This document shows, piece after piece, positions 1-8,242 of a stretch of 11,838 nt of DNA. The stretch is taken from assembly GCA_963991145.1 (NCBI GenBank), contig CAXDOZ010000073.1, positions 1 through 11,838 on the forward strand. The letters run 5' to 3'. Under the pieces are notes generated by a model that did no database searches, had not been told where the DNA came from, and saw only the letters and a list, made by a program, of their open reading frames with translations. The translations under genes and the position numbers were made by a program. Numbering within the stretch: the stretch's first letter is position 1; the number at the start of each line of letters is the position of its first letter. The stretch is from CAXDOZ01 sp963991145 (lineage in GTDB: Bacteria > Bacteroidota > Bacteroidia > Chitinophagales > JABDMM01).

Positions 1-429
1 ATAGGAGACACTCATCTCGTAGACATCAAGGAATACCCAAGACAGCTACCCGAACAACATGGATTGGAAGCCATCTTCCCGCTTTGGGGCATGAATCCAA
101 AAGATGTTTCTATGGCAATGGTATTTGCCGGAATTAGAGCAATTGTATGTTCACTAGATCCTCAGAAAATGGATCGCGAGCTATTAGGTAGCAATTACGA
201 TGCTCAATTCCTGAATACGCTTAGAGAGGATATTGACCCTTGTGGTGAATCGGGAGAGTTCCACACCTTTGTGATCAATTGCGAGTTTTTCAGGTTCCCT
301 GTCAATCTTCTTCAAATTGGAAAAACCGCAGGGGGTGGAATGGAAACGCTTGAGCTGTTCCCAATAGACGATGATAATGAAGGCTTATCTTCTAGAGCGA
401 CTCAGGATCGAAGCTGGGAGCAGAATTAA
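1..429 (+). CDS. DUF71/COG2102 (Dph6-like) ATP-binding amidoligase, C-terminal part
   Basis: The reading frame is open from the first base of the window and ends at TAA 427-429, so only the last 142 residues are present; the start lies upstream. The motif DPCGESGEFHTFV in the middle of this fragment is the hallmark of the DUF71/COG2102 family, adenine-nucleotide alpha-hydrolase-like proteins that activate a carboxylate with ATP and amidate it. The archaeal and eukaryotic members are diphthine-ammonia ligases (Dph6); bacteria lack diphthamide, and a bacterial subgroup has been proposed to act in B12 salvage. The segment before it, IFPLWGM with GIRAIVCSLD further on, fits the substrate-binding half of the family. 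The N-terminal PP-loop is outside the window, so catalytic completeness cannot be judged. The gene runs convergently into the lipoprotein gene and overlaps its 3' end by 38 bases. The family call is secure; the substrate is not. Confidence 0.85.
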   Translation: MGDTHLVDIKEYPRQLPEQHGLEAIFPLWGMNPKDVSMAMVFAGIRAIVCSLDPQKMDRELLGSNYDAQFLNTLREDIDPCGESGEFHTFVINCEFFRFPVNLLQIGKTAGGGMETLELFPIDDDNEGLSSRATQDRSWEQN

Positions 430-670
430 ATTCTCCGATTTCATTTGTATCCAGATAAATAATCAGGGGCTCAATATCTCCCCTGAAATGTTCAATTTCT
501 CTTTCCTGAATATCTATCATCATTAATCGATCTGAATCCTGAAGAATTATTTCAATTTGTCTGGGTTGACGAATATTCTCCCACCAGCTTTGGAGATCAA
601 GGATTCTATACTCTACCTCAGTAGTGCATGCTGCAAAAATTAAAAAAAGAAAAATCGGACTAAGCTTCAT
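392..670 (-). CDS. small lipoprotein of unknown function (92 aa)
   Basis: ATG at 668-670 opens a 92-residue protein. It begins with a short positively charged and hydrophobic signal peptide, and its lipobox F-A-A-C places the lipidated cysteine at residue 15, so it is predicted to be a membrane-anchored lipoprotein. The remaining 77 residues are acidic and hydrophilic, with alternating hydrophobic residues (EIILQDSDRLMMIDIQ, then PLIIYLDTNEI) that suggest a small beta-rich domain. I do not recognise a family. Its start overlaps the last 11 bases of the upstream membrane-protein gene (stop 660-662), so the two are probably cotranscribed and translationally coupled. Its 3' end overlaps the convergent DUF71 gene by 38 bases. 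The signal peptide and the tight coupling support a real gene. Confidence 0.7.
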   Translation of the reverse strand: MKLSPIFLFLIFAACTTEVEYRILDLQSWWENIRQPRQIEIILQDSDRLMMIDIQEREIEHFRGDIEPLIIYLDTNEIGEFNSAPSFDPESL

Positions 671-1187
671 TCTTTTTAATTATTGCCTGATTGATCTTCT
701 CTACAAGTTCATCTGCAGTAGCGGCAACCTGATTACTAGGAATCATTACAGGAGCCAATCCATTCTTTAGATTTTCCTTAATTGCATACTGAGCAATCTT
801 AGAGGACGAGCGGATAAACTCATCATTATCGTGAAGGTTTATCGAAACCATCTTCACTCCTACATTTCTTCCTATTTCTGAAGACTTTATGTTTGACCAG
901 GGAACAAAGATCTTTCGCATTCCATTGGTTCTGATTTCTAATCCTTCATCGTTTATTTCCAGGGCAGGACGTGGATCCATCATCCTGAAAACAGACAATA
1001 TAAATGCAAAAACAGCAAAGCCTGAAACTACCAGTGCCAGAATTTCCAATCCGCCATAATCTGCAATATTTCTCTTCTTAGTTACTTCAAATAAATAGTA
1101 AAAAGCTCCACCTCCAAGCACGATACTTGAAATGATTGAGATCATATTACTCTTCTTACTGAATTCGAATTGTTCGCGAGGGATCAT
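660..1187 (-). CDS. STM3941-like two-TM membrane protein
   Basis: I chose ATG 1185-1187 (175 residues, starting MIPREQFEFS). An upstream in-frame TTG at 1212-1214 would lie inside the terminator hairpin of the preceding gene and would encode part of it. Two transmembrane helices are visible at about residues 14-34 and 47-68. They are followed by a soluble domain with a PH-like strand pattern (ALEINDEGLEIRTNG, then IFVPWSNIKSSEI) and a C-terminal helix (ATADELVEKINQAI). This layout matches the STM3941 family of bacterial membrane proteins, whose role is unknown. No Shine-Dalgarno sequence precedes the ATG, which is normal in Bacteroidota. The T-tract of the upstream terminator ends only 6 bases before the start, so expression needs either readthrough or a promoter inside the protease gene. 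The lipoprotein gene follows with an 11-base overlap. Confidence 0.75.
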   Translation of the reverse strand: MIPREQFEFSKKSNMISIISSIVLGGGAFYYLFEVTKKRNIADYGGLEILALVVSGFAVFAFILSVFRMMDPRPALEINDEGLEIRTNGMRKIFVPWSNIKSSEIGRNVGVKMVSINLHDNDEFIRSSSKIAQYAIKENLKNGLAPVMIPSNQVAATADELVEKINQAIIKKNEA

Positions 1188-1193
1188 GGGCCC

Positions 1194-1224
1194 AAAATAA
1201 AAAAGTCCCGCCAAAAGCGGGACT
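1194..1224 (-). terminator. Rho-independent terminator of the M4 protease gene
   Basis: A perfect 8-bp stem (AGTCCCGC at 1204-1211 with GCGGGACT at 1217-1224) closes a 5-base loop. Read on the minus strand it is followed by TTTTTATTTT (1203 down to 1194). It begins 21 bases after the protease stop codon. The orientation and T-tract fit only minus-strand transcription. Confidence 0.88.
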
Positions 1225-1245
1225 CCATATTCTTAAAGCAAAAGC

Positions 1246-4200
1246 TTACTCCTTGGTAAACTTTATTCTTTGTTCTTTTCCATCGTTCGTCAATCGTACG
1301 ATATACATTCCGGCAGAAAGCTCAGAAACACTAAGGTCAGTTTCAAATGTTCCTCCAAAGCTTTCAATCTCTCCCTGATAAATTGCTCTTCCACTTACAT
1401 CGAAGAGTTGGATCTCAACCAATCCCGGCTCAAGTCCTTCAGCGCTGATGGCCACAGTGGTGCTGGCAGGGTTAGGGAATAGTTTCACTTCAAAGCTCTC
1501 ATTAAGGATCCCAATTCCAGTAGCTTCTGTATTTACCGTTTTCTTAGTTGTGTCTGATCCACAACTATTGCTGACGATCATTACCACATCATAAGTGCCC
1601 GGACTTGCATAAGTGTGGGATGGATTCAATTGGTTTGAAGTATTTCCATCTCCAAAGTCGTAGCGAACTGTGGTAGCGTTCTGAGCATTGCTGAAGAAGT
1701 TTACAGGACCTCCGCCCGTAGGGCTGAAAGAGAAGTCTGCAACAGGATCAAGAGTTACAACTGCAATGATCTCCGTTCTGTCACTTCTACAAGACTTCTC
1801 CTGTACTTCCCAATCGTAGAAGTAGTAATAGAATCCTGCAGATGAAGTAGCATCAGAACCGGTAATGCTAACCACACCCGGAATGGTATATGGGTAAGTA
1901 GCACCTGTTCTGTTTCTGTATAGGTCTGGTGATGCATTCGCTCCGAAACTATATGAGTTTCCTTGAGGGATCTCCCAGTTAAGTGTAACTCTGTTTGCAC
2001 CATCAACCAGGTTAACAACACTGTCAACGATGGTATTTCCAAGTGGATCTCTAATGATGAATGTTCTTGTTCCAGCTCCTTCAGCATATGCTAATACGCT
2101 TATCAGGGTGAAGTCTTCAATTGCATCGAAATAAAGAACTCTCTCTCCTGTAAAGTTTCCTCCTGTACCAAAGTTGTTGTCTGCCGGTCCAACAGTTTGC
2201 ATTGCCGGAGTGATCCACTCCTCAGCCCAATAGCTTGTAGTAGCGCTTAAGCTTGGCGTAGTGAATACAGTTCCGATTCCCTCAACTGTTCCACTCGTTG
2301 GCGAGTTAAACCAGTAAAGCAAGCCTGAGCCTGCAGCAGTAGCTGAAAGATCTACAGTTCCAACTCCACAGCGAGAAGAGAATGATCCCGAAGGAGCAGC
2401 TGTTTTAGTAACAGAGATATAATCAACCTTCAGAATGGAGTCAGTGCCAAAGGTATTTGAAGCGGTTAACTTCACTTCGTATACTCCGCTGTTTGCGTAA
2501 TTGTGCGTTGGATTCTGAGCGGTAGAAGTAGCACCATCTCCAAACTCCCAAAGCCATGTTGAAGGAAAGCTAAAGCTCTGATCGATGAAGTTTACTTCAC
2601 CAGTGCATGTTGTTACTACATCAGAAGTGAACTGAGCAACTGGTGGAACACCGATCTTATTACAATGCCAGCTCGCTTTGAATCCTGGAAGCTCTAATCC
2701 TCCATCTGAAACAAACTGAATAGTCAATGCAGTTCCTGAAGAAACGATTCTTCCCGGATCTCCTGTCGTGTTACAGAATCTACCCAAAGATGGTGCGGAT
2801 GCATTTGCTCCGTCGAAGATCTCGATATAATCGAAGTTACAGTTGGCTCCCTGTCCGGCTTCAATATCAAACTCGTCGAACTCAAGAACTACACTGGCAG
2901 CTCCCGTTGGTGCGATCGTCATGGTATAATTGGCATTCGAACTGTAATCCCCGGTAGGACCCCCATCATCAAATAAAGTCCCTTCGCATGTATTCTTTAC
3001 ACCCTCTTCACTGATCAGGTGAATACATGGATTATCATTTTGAATAGAAACATATGCTGTTTTGATCTCAGTTTCTGTTCCACAAGTTCCACCATCTGCA
3101 AGAAGGGTTACAGTGTAATCTCCAATTGCTGTATAAGTATGGGATGGGTCAACTGCAGAGGAAGTAGGTGAACCGTCACCAAAGTTCCAGGTATAAGATC
3201 CTGCATTTGTGCTCAGATTTGAAAAGTCTACCGTAAATGGAGCTGTGCAGCTCTCAGTAGCCCCAGCCATGAAGTCGGAAGTAACCGTAGTATCGAATGG
3301 AACCCCAACTCCTACTGCATGCCAAGCATTAGCAGTTGAGATCACCGGATTGGTGCAAGGACCGTAAAGATCGATCGCTGACTGGATCGCAAAGAATCTT
3401 GCATCATTATAGTTTGAAGAAACTCCCAGATAAACTGTCAGGTTTCTGAATGCTACCTGTCCTGCTGTATCAAGGCCTACACCATTAACAGTGTATGGGT
3501 CATTGTTATCATTAGTTCCAGATCCTCCATCTGAAAGAAGATAGAACCAGTGGTTTTGAACACCTGAATTCGTGTGGACTCCACCATTATCACCTGTTCC
3601 TGTAAACCAGTTTACTCCCAGATATGTATCGGGGTCATTTCTCGACTTAGGTTGGATCATTGATCTGAAGGCTCCTCCAATATCTTCACCGATAAACCAA
3701 TCGGCAACCGCTGGAGTAGCGTAGAATTCAATTGCGGTTCCAAAGATGTCTGAAAAGCTCTCGTTCAATGCTCCAGACTCATTCTGATAGATCAGACCAG
3801 CAGTGAAAGTTGTTAGCCCGTGAGTGATCTCATGACCGGCAATATCCATAGTCACAAGCGGGGTAGTTCCTCCGTCGCCATCACCGTAAGTCATTCTTTG
3901 ACCATCCCAGAATGCGTTCACATAGTTTTGATCATAGTGGATATAGCTGTTAAGCTGGAATCCATTATCGTCAATACTGTTTCTGCCGTAGTTCTGCCAG
4001 AAGTAGTCATAAGTTGACTCCGCTCCAAAATGAGCGTCAGTAGCATACTCATCAAGCTGTGCATTTACATTGTTCCAAACATTGTCATTGTCAACGAAAT
4101 CAGTGGCAGCTCCATAGTTAGTACCCTGACCCATATCGAAGGTTCTGATCCCGTTTCCGCGACCAGCTTCTCTTAGTCTGAATCCTCCTGGGTAGCTATC

Positions 4201-4974
4201 AGTAGTGATCGTTTGAGTTCCACTATAAACTGTTTGAGCTGTTCCCTGAACATCGGCATGGCAGAGAAGGTGATTCTCAAAGATCACCTGTCCGCTTTGA
4301 GCATCTACATAGAACTCAGCGCGATGAACAGGCTGGTGAGAGTAAATATTGAACTTCCATGTAAGGCGAAGATCAGCAGCATCGAAGCTTGCATTCTCGG
4401 TCATGAAGACCAACTCGCCAGTTGGGAAATAGGTAGCATTTGGATCACCAGTCTCCCAGCGTAAGTGTTCTTCTTCTCCTTGCAGCTCCCACTTGTATAC
4501 ATCAGCTCCGATATCATCCAGAGCGCTTGCTAGAGCATTGGCTTCAGAAACGGAGTTGTTCATTGGAAGGTCAATTCCATTGTACATGTTTCCATTGAAT
4601 GATTCAACCATACCGTTTCTGGTATGCAGAATAAGGAATGATCCATCGATAGGAATTCCATTCCATGTTTGGGTATAGCGGATGTGTAACATCCCCAAAT
4701 TATCTTGCTCTCTTCTTAGCTCCTGAATTCCAAGATTAGCATCTGTAGAGAATACTTTGGCGAAGTAGGCAGGAAACTGCTCCACTGATACTTCAGCATC
4801 GCTGCGGAATTGAACGTAAGATGGGATTTCAGAGAAAACCCCTTCACGGATCACCTCCGCACCATTTAAGATTTCCTCGGCATTGGCACCGCTAAGAACT
4901 GCGGGGCTTGAAGCAAATAATTGAACATTAAAGATCGTACTCGCGAGGAGTAAAAATAGAATCGGCTTTTGCAT
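1246..4974 (-). CDS. Secreted M4 (thermolysin-family) metallopeptidase with PKD, CUB and T9SS sorting domains
   Basis: The product is a 1242-residue zinc endopeptidase made as a preproprotein. A signal peptide (about 1-21, ending QLFA) is followed by an FTP/PepSY propeptide (about 60-235) and the M4 catalytic domain (about 245-560). The catalytic domain has zinc ligands H381 and H385 in HEITH with catalytic E382, third ligand E405 in GALNESFSD (24 residues after H381, as in thermolysin), Y396, and D462/H467 in DNGGVH, so it looks fully active. Then come PKD domain 1 (about 575-645), a CUB domain (about 655-771), PKD 2 (about 778-855), an Ig-like segment (about 860-920), an unassigned beta-rich region (about 925-1058) and PKD 3 (about 1075-1148). 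A T9SS type A sorting domain closes the protein (about 1160-1242, LFPNP start, SELSAGMYIVRLT, basic end). It is predicted to cross the outer membrane and be released or surface-attached, degrading extracellular protein. A terminator follows directly. The ATG start at 4972-4974 fits the signal peptide. Confidence 0.95.
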   Translation of the reverse strand: MQKPILFLLLASTIFNVQLFASSPAVLSGANAEEILNGAEVIREGVFSEIPSYVQFRSDAEVSVEQFPAYFAKVFSTDANLGIQELRREQDNLGMLHIRYTQTWNGIPIDGSFLILHTRNGMVESFNGNMYNGIDLPMNNSVSEANALASALDDIGADVYKWELQGEEEHLRWETGDPNATYFPTGELVFMTENASFDAADLRLTWKFNIYSHQPVHRAEFYVDAQSGQVIFENHLLCHADVQGTAQTVYSGTQTITTDSYPGGFRLREAGRGNGIRTFDMGQGTNYGAATDFVDNDNVWNNVNAQLDEYATDAHFGAESTYDYFWQNYGRNSIDDNGFQLNSYIHYDQNYVNAFWDGQRMTYGDGDGGTTPLVTMDIAGHEITHGLTTFTAGLIYQNESGALNESFSDIFGTAIEFYATPAVADWFIGEDIGGAFRSMIQPKSRNDPDTYLGVNWFTGTGDNGGVHTNSGVQNHWFYLLSDGGSGTNDNNDPYTVNGVGLDTAGQVAFRNLTVYLGVSSNYNDARFFAIQSAIDLYGPCTNPVISTANAWHAVGVGVPFDTTVTSDFMAGATESCTAPFTVDFSNLSTNAGSYTWNFGDGSPTSSAVDPSHTYTAIGDYTVTLLADGGTCGTETEIKTAYVSIQNDNPCIHLISEEGVKNTCEGTLFDDGGPTGDYSSNANYTMTIAPTGAASVVLEFDEFDIEAGQGANCNFDYIEIFDGANASAPSLGRFCNTTGDPGRIVSSGTALTIQFVSDGGLELPGFKASWHCNKIGVPPVAQFTSDVVTTCTGEVNFIDQSFSFPSTWLWEFGDGATSTAQNPTHNYANSGVYEVKLTASNTFGTDSILKVDYISVTKTAAPSGSFSSRCGVGTVDLSATAAGSGLLYWFNSPTSGTVEGIGTVFTTPSLSATTSYWAEEWITPAMQTVGPADNNFGTGGNFTGERVLYFDAIEDFTLISVLAYAEGAGTRTFIIRDPLGNTIVDSVVNLVDGANRVTLNWEIPQGNSYSFGANASPDLYRNRTGATYPYTIPGVVSITGSDATSSAGFYYYFYDWEVQEKSCRSDRTEIIAVVTLDPVADFSFSPTGGGPVNFFSNAQNATTVRYDFGDGNTSNQLNPSHTYASPGTYDVVMIVSNSCGSDTTKKTVNTEATGIGILNESFEVKLFPNPASTTVAISAEGLEPGLVEIQLFDVSGRAIYQGEIESFGGTFETDLSVSELSAGMYIVRLTNDGKEQRIKFTKE

Positions 4975-5088
4975 GTTGGGCAGATTAGGATTTTAGGCTC
5001 GCTGAAAATAGGGGTTTTGGCAGCCAGTTAAAAACTGTTAAGAAGATATGTTCTCTGTATTACCTTCCTGTTTAATGCTTTGTCGTAG

Positions 5089-5125
5089 GAAAAACAGAAA
5101 CCTTTCGCCCTTCGGGCGGATTTCC
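5089..5125 (-). terminator. Probable terminator of the kinase/LytTR operon
   Basis: A GC-rich hairpin (CGCCC at 5106-5110, loop TTC, GGGCG at 5114-5118) is extended across an asymmetric internal loop by GAAA 5097-5100 pairing with TTTC 5121-5124. On the minus strand it is followed by GTTTTTCC (5095 to 5088). It lies about 260 bases after the regulator stop, which is long for a 3' UTR. It separates that operon from the protease gene. Confidence 0.5.
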
Positions 5126-5304
5126 TTAATGGGATATTGTGGTATTTGGATATTGGGATAGGAATCAATCGCAGTGGCAAACTGAAATTAATCGGATACT
5201 AAATAGCCTTTCTCATTTACAAATCTGTATACTAAAAAGTCCAAAAAGATCTGGAGCTTGAGACCGGGGAGGTGGCACAATTGTTCTTAAACCCACCCCT
5301 ATTG

Positions 5305-5382
5305 GATCTGCAAATGCGCAAGAATGCAAAAAGGCTTACCCTGCTATTTTCTCAATTCTGCATTTCTGCAATCTTGCAAATC
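5305..5382. repeat. Imperfect 26-bp inverted repeat directly after the regulator stop
   Basis: The left arm 5305-5330 and right arm 5356-5382 are near reverse complements (the shared core is GCAAGAATGCA against TGCAATCTTGC, with GATCTGCAAAT against TTGCAAATC at the outer ends). A 25-base spacer separates them. It starts two bases after the LytTR stop codon on the transcribed strand. The arms are rich in TGCA/TTGC words, as in dispersed intergenic repeats. Without a T-tract it is not a normal terminator; a 3' mRNA stabilising hairpin or a degenerate mobile repeat is possible. Confidence 0.45.
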
Positions 5383-5384
5383 GG

Positions 5385-6125
5385 TCAAAACCGCTCAAGC
5401 AGCGTTGCCTTCTTCCCGGCAGAAACGTCTACAACAGATCCATCGGATAGATAAACCTGTCCGCCTTTGCCCTTCTTGTAGCGGGTAACATACTGCAGGT
5501 TGATCAGGTGGCTCTTGTGCACGCGTAGGAAGTCAAAGGGACTGAGTAACTCGTCGTAGAACTTGAGTGTTCTGCAAATCAGTCGCGAGTCACCATTTGA
5601 AAGGTGAAAATCAGTGAAGTTATCATTGGCCTGGCATCGGATCACATCTTTCATCGGAACCACTTCAAAACCATCGATAAGCGGTAATACGACCTTCTGC
5701 TCCTGCATCTGCTTGGCTTTGAAATTCTCTACCAATACTCTGGCTTGCAGATTCCCTTCTTTATTCTCAATATTCTGTTTTGCCCTTTCAACCGCCATGA
5801 TCAGCTCATCGATATCAACTGGTTTCATGAGGTAATAAGCTGCACTGAGATTCAAAGCCTGAATGGCATACTGACTAAAGGCAGTAACAAAGATTATCTG
5901 GAAATCGAAGTCCTCGAACTTCTCCAGGAGATCAAAGGCATTCCCAAAGGGCATCTCCACATCGAGAAATAATAGCTGAGGTTTTTTAGAAGCGATGAGC
6001 TCCAATGCTTCATTGATGTTTTGAGCAGTAGCTTCCACTTTCACATCCGGACAATACTTCCCGATGTAATGACTAAGCGAATCTCTTGCTGCCTGTTCGT
6101 CGTCTATAATGATTGATCTGATCAA
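5385..6125 (-). CDS. LytTR-family response regulator
   Basis: This is a 246-residue DNA-binding response regulator. The receiver domain (about 2-118) has the acidic pair D8/D9, phosphoacceptor D55 in LFLDVEMP, T81 and K101 (MKP). A linker leads to a LytTR DNA-binding domain (about 147-246) with the typical RVHKSHLINL and VYLSDGSVVDVS strands. The start is TTG at 6123-6125; an in-frame TGA lies two codons upstream (the AGT and AGC codons intervene) and no ATG lies near the N-terminus, so TTG is the natural choice. It overlaps the kinase stop codon by four bases (TTGA), implying translational coupling and a cognate pair. Known LytTR regulators bind direct repeats upstream of target genes; targets here are unknown. 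The next gene downstream in the same direction is the secreted protease, a possible but untested target. Confidence 0.92.
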   Translation of the reverse strand: MIRSIIIDDEQAARDSLSHYIGKYCPDVKVEATAQNINEALELIASKKPQLLFLDVEMPFGNAFDLLEKFEDFDFQIIFVTAFSQYAIQALNLSAAYYLMKPVDIDELIMAVERAKQNIENKEGNLQARVLVENFKAKQMQEQKVVLPLIDGFEVVPMKDVIRCQANDNFTDFHLSNGDSRLICRTLKFYDELLSPFDFLRVHKSHLINLQYVTRYKKGKGGQVYLSDGSVVDVSAGKKATLLERF

Positions 6126-8068
6126 GCTACTTCAATTTTAAGGGGGATTTTCAATTCTACTCTTGTGCCGGGGTATTCAGATCCGGGGCTGGCGTCTGAA
6201 ATCTCAACCGTAAACTCTTTCTTATGCTTCTCAGAAAGCAATCGCAAACGCTCCTCGATATTCGACATTGCTGTGCTCTTGTACTGCTTCTGGTTTTGAG
6301 TCTTTAACTCCGCAGATCTCTTTCTTCCAATTCCATTATCCTTTATCTCAACCAAAAGAAACTCCTCATTCTTGCTAAATCTTAGCTTGAGAGTTCCTCC
6401 CGATTCTTCGCGATATCTCAAGCCATGCCATATCGAATTCTCAATAAAAGGCTGAATTAACATCGGAGGAATTGAAATGGAATCATCGGAAATGCTGTCG
6501 TCCAATTCAACGGAGTAGTCAAATAGGTCGGGGAATCTTAAATGCTCCAGATCCAGATAACGCTCCAAAACCTCCACCTCTTCATGCAGAGGGATCAGGT
6601 TTGCCTTTGACTGATTCAATACCTGCCTCATCAAGCGTGAGAACTCAGAGAGATACTTATTTGCGGAGCGTTCATCATTGCTTGCAATGAAATTATTGAC
6701 GGAGTTCAGAGCATTGAAGATGAAGTGGGGATTCATTTGACCGCGCAAGTTTTGCAAAGCCAATTGTCGGTTCGCTTCCTTGGTGCGCACCTGCCCCAAA
6801 TAGATCAATGTGGCGGATACAGCAAGCAGAATTAAGATGGTAGCAAGAGTGAACTTCAGAATACGCTGACGCTGATTACTTGCCTTTTGGATCAATTGAT
6901 CTTTCTCAAGATTGGAAATTCTTTGTCGGTCCAGCTCCTGATCTAGCACCAATAATTCAATCTCCTGATCTCTGGCATTCAACTCCTCTGAAAGCTGCAG
7001 GCGATTGAGAAGATCGGCTTCGCGAAGGGCAATGAAAGAGTCGGCAGCAGTGACATAAGATTTATAACTCTCCAGAGCCTTTTCATAAAAGCCAAGACTT
7101 TCATAGGCTTCGGATAGTCCTTTATAAGCTTCTTTCTGACTTTGAATCTCCCCCAGAGTATTACTCAGATCAAGAGCTCTTTGAAGGTATGGGATGGCCT
7201 CGCTGCTGTTATCTGTTTGGAGGTGGATATTGGCAAGCTTCAAATTAGCAGCATTCTCCAGAACTGGATTATTATTCCTTCTATTTAACTGAACTGCCTG
7301 TTCCTGGAAATTGATCGCCTGTTCGGTATTCTGATTTCTGAGCGATAGCTCACTTACATTTGAATAGTAGTTGGAAATATTCTCCTGGTCATTACTCTCT
7401 TCCGCAAGCGCTCTTCCTTGCTCGTAATATCTCAAGGCCTCACTGGTATCGTTCAACTCCTCGTAAACCTTTCCAAGCTCATTATAGGTGGCGATCTTTT
7501 CCTTAACAGGAACATCATTATCCTCAAGAGATTCCGCTTCTGAGTAATAGGTTAAGGCCCTCGTGTACTCGGCCCGATTGTAGTGAATGCGGCCAATATT
7601 GCTAAGCAATTCAATTTGCTCTTCTATGCTATTATCCACCCTGGCGATCTCAAGCGCTTCGCCATAAGCTAAGAGAGCTTCGAGCTGAGAGCCCTGAGCG
7701 TCCAGAGAAATAGCTAGGTGCTTAACGCTGTAATACAATCCCTCAGGATCGTCTACATCCCTGAATCTCTCTAAAGCGTTCCTATAATTCTCCGCTGCAG
7801 TAGAATATCTCTCTAGATTGAAGTTTACGGTTCCAAGACTGAGAAAACAGTGGGCCTGAGCTCTTGGATCATTCGTCTTCAGGCTTTGTTGCATTGCAGA
7901 TGTGATCGTAGTGAGAGCCAGATCTGGATCCTTAACTGCAAGAGCATTTGCCTCATTGATCATGTCATATACCGAACCCTTGCCTTCCAGGTTTCCTGGG
8001 ATCTTTTTGATAGATCCATCACCCGGGGCAGCTAGCATGAGGGATAATATGAGCAGCTTAATCAGCAC
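6122..8068 (-). CDS. TPR-containing sensor histidine kinase (LytS/YehU-type His_kinase)
   Basis: The 648-residue sensor has an N-terminal signal peptide (about 1-18), roughly seven tetratricopeptide repeats (about 35-345), a coiled coil (about 350-400) and one transmembrane helix (about 404-427). A His_kinase domain of the LytS/YehU type follows, with H448 in GQMNPHFIFNALN, and then a HATPase with N-box ENSIWHGL (N544) and G-box DNGIGRKR (D577). With a cleaved signal peptide the TPR part lies in the periplasm and the kinase in the cytoplasm. This architecture is common in Bacteroidota, and the paired partner is the LytTR regulator immediately downstream. The start is GTG at 8066-8068. The alternative ATG eleven codons in would lose most of the signal peptide, so GTG is preferred. 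The ligand or signal is not predictable. Confidence 0.93.
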   Translation of the reverse strand: MLIKLLILSLMLAAPGDGSIKKIPGNLEGKGSVYDMINEANALAVKDPDLALTTITSAMQQSLKTNDPRAQAHCFLSLGTVNFNLERYSTAAENYRNALERFRDVDDPEGLYYSVKHLAISLDAQGSQLEALLAYGEALEIARVDNSIEEQIELLSNIGRIHYNRAEYTRALTYYSEAESLEDNDVPVKEKIATYNELGKVYEELNDTSEALRYYEQGRALAEESNDQENISNYYSNVSELSLRNQNTEQAINFQEQAVQLNRRNNNPVLENAANLKLANIHLQTDNSSEAIPYLQRALDLSNTLGEIQSQKEAYKGLSEAYESLGFYEKALESYKSYVTAADSFIALREADLLNRLQLSEELNARDQEIELLVLDQELDRQRISNLEKDQLIQKASNQRQRILKFTLATILILLAVSATLIYLGQVRTKEANRQLALQNLRGQMNPHFIFNALNSVNNFIASNDERSANKYLSEFSRLMRQVLNQSKANLIPLHEEVEVLERYLDLEHLRFPDLFDYSVELDDSISDDSISIPPMLIQPFIENSIWHGLRYREESGGTLKLRFSKNEEFLLVEIKDNGIGRKRSAELKTQNQKQYKSTAMSNIEERLRLLSEKHKKEFTVEISDASPGSEYPGTRVELKIPLKIEVA

Positions 8069-8077
8069 TAATTCTAA

Positions 8078-8109
8078 AATACATAATTGAAAAGGGAGGG
8101 AAGCTCAAA
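8078..8109 (-). promoter_or_regulatory. Possible Bacteroidota promoter of the kinase operon
   Basis: On the minus strand TTTG (complement of 8106-8109), a 20-base spacer and TATGTATT (complement of 8078-8085) partly match the Bacteroidota consensus TTTG / TAnnTTTG; the second box fits only in part. Transcription would start almost at the GTG, giving a very short or leaderless transcript. This is a weak call. Confidence 0.22.
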
Positions 8110-8120
8110 AAAGCTTTCCC
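8098..8120. promoter_or_regulatory. Hairpin/palindrome in the divergent promoter region
   Basis: GGGAAGCT (8098-8105), a six-base A-rich spacer and AGCTTTCCC (8112-8120) form an inverted repeat with a single-base bulge, between the divergent kinase and SIMPL genes. No T-tract follows in either direction, so it is more likely an operator or mRNA leader structure than a terminator. Confidence 0.35.
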
Positions 8121-8242
8121 GATAGACTAAACAAACCGGTTCAATGTATTGGTTCCGCCGTTAACTAAGTCAAATGGCCAGATGCCTAAATGGAGGGTTT
8201 ATTGCTCAGAGGGCTCCCCTAAACTTGCAAAAAACGAAAGCT

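Larger units (their letters stand above)
4975..5384. other. Non-coding gap between the LytTR regulator and the protease gene
   Basis: This 410-base stretch holds no credible gene on either strand. It contains the 3' region of the kinase/regulator transcript, with an imperfect inverted repeat (5305-5382) and a probable terminator (5089-5125), and then the 5' region of the protease gene (4975-5088). I found no clear Bacteroidota promoter (TTTG, about 19 bases, TAnnTTTG) on the minus strand before the protease gene. A small palindrome CAGTT-AAA-AACTG at 5025-5037 could be an operator but is too short to assert. Confidence 0.7.

Noticed and set aside
1755..2087. 110-codon open frame on the minus strand inside the protease gene
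   Set aside because: It is an out-of-frame shadow of the well-supported M4 protease.
5132..5155. Two copies of GGATATTG 16 bases apart
   Set aside because: Two short copies in AT-rich intergenic DNA are not enough for a repeat array or operator claim.
5271..5299. GGTGG ... CCACC hairpin in the intergenic gap
   Set aside because: Five-base stem with a 17-base loop and no T-tract; not above chance.
5272..5454. 60-codon open frame on the + strand across the regulator 3' end
   Set aside because: Mostly antisense to the LytTR gene and the inverted repeat; no protein-like features.
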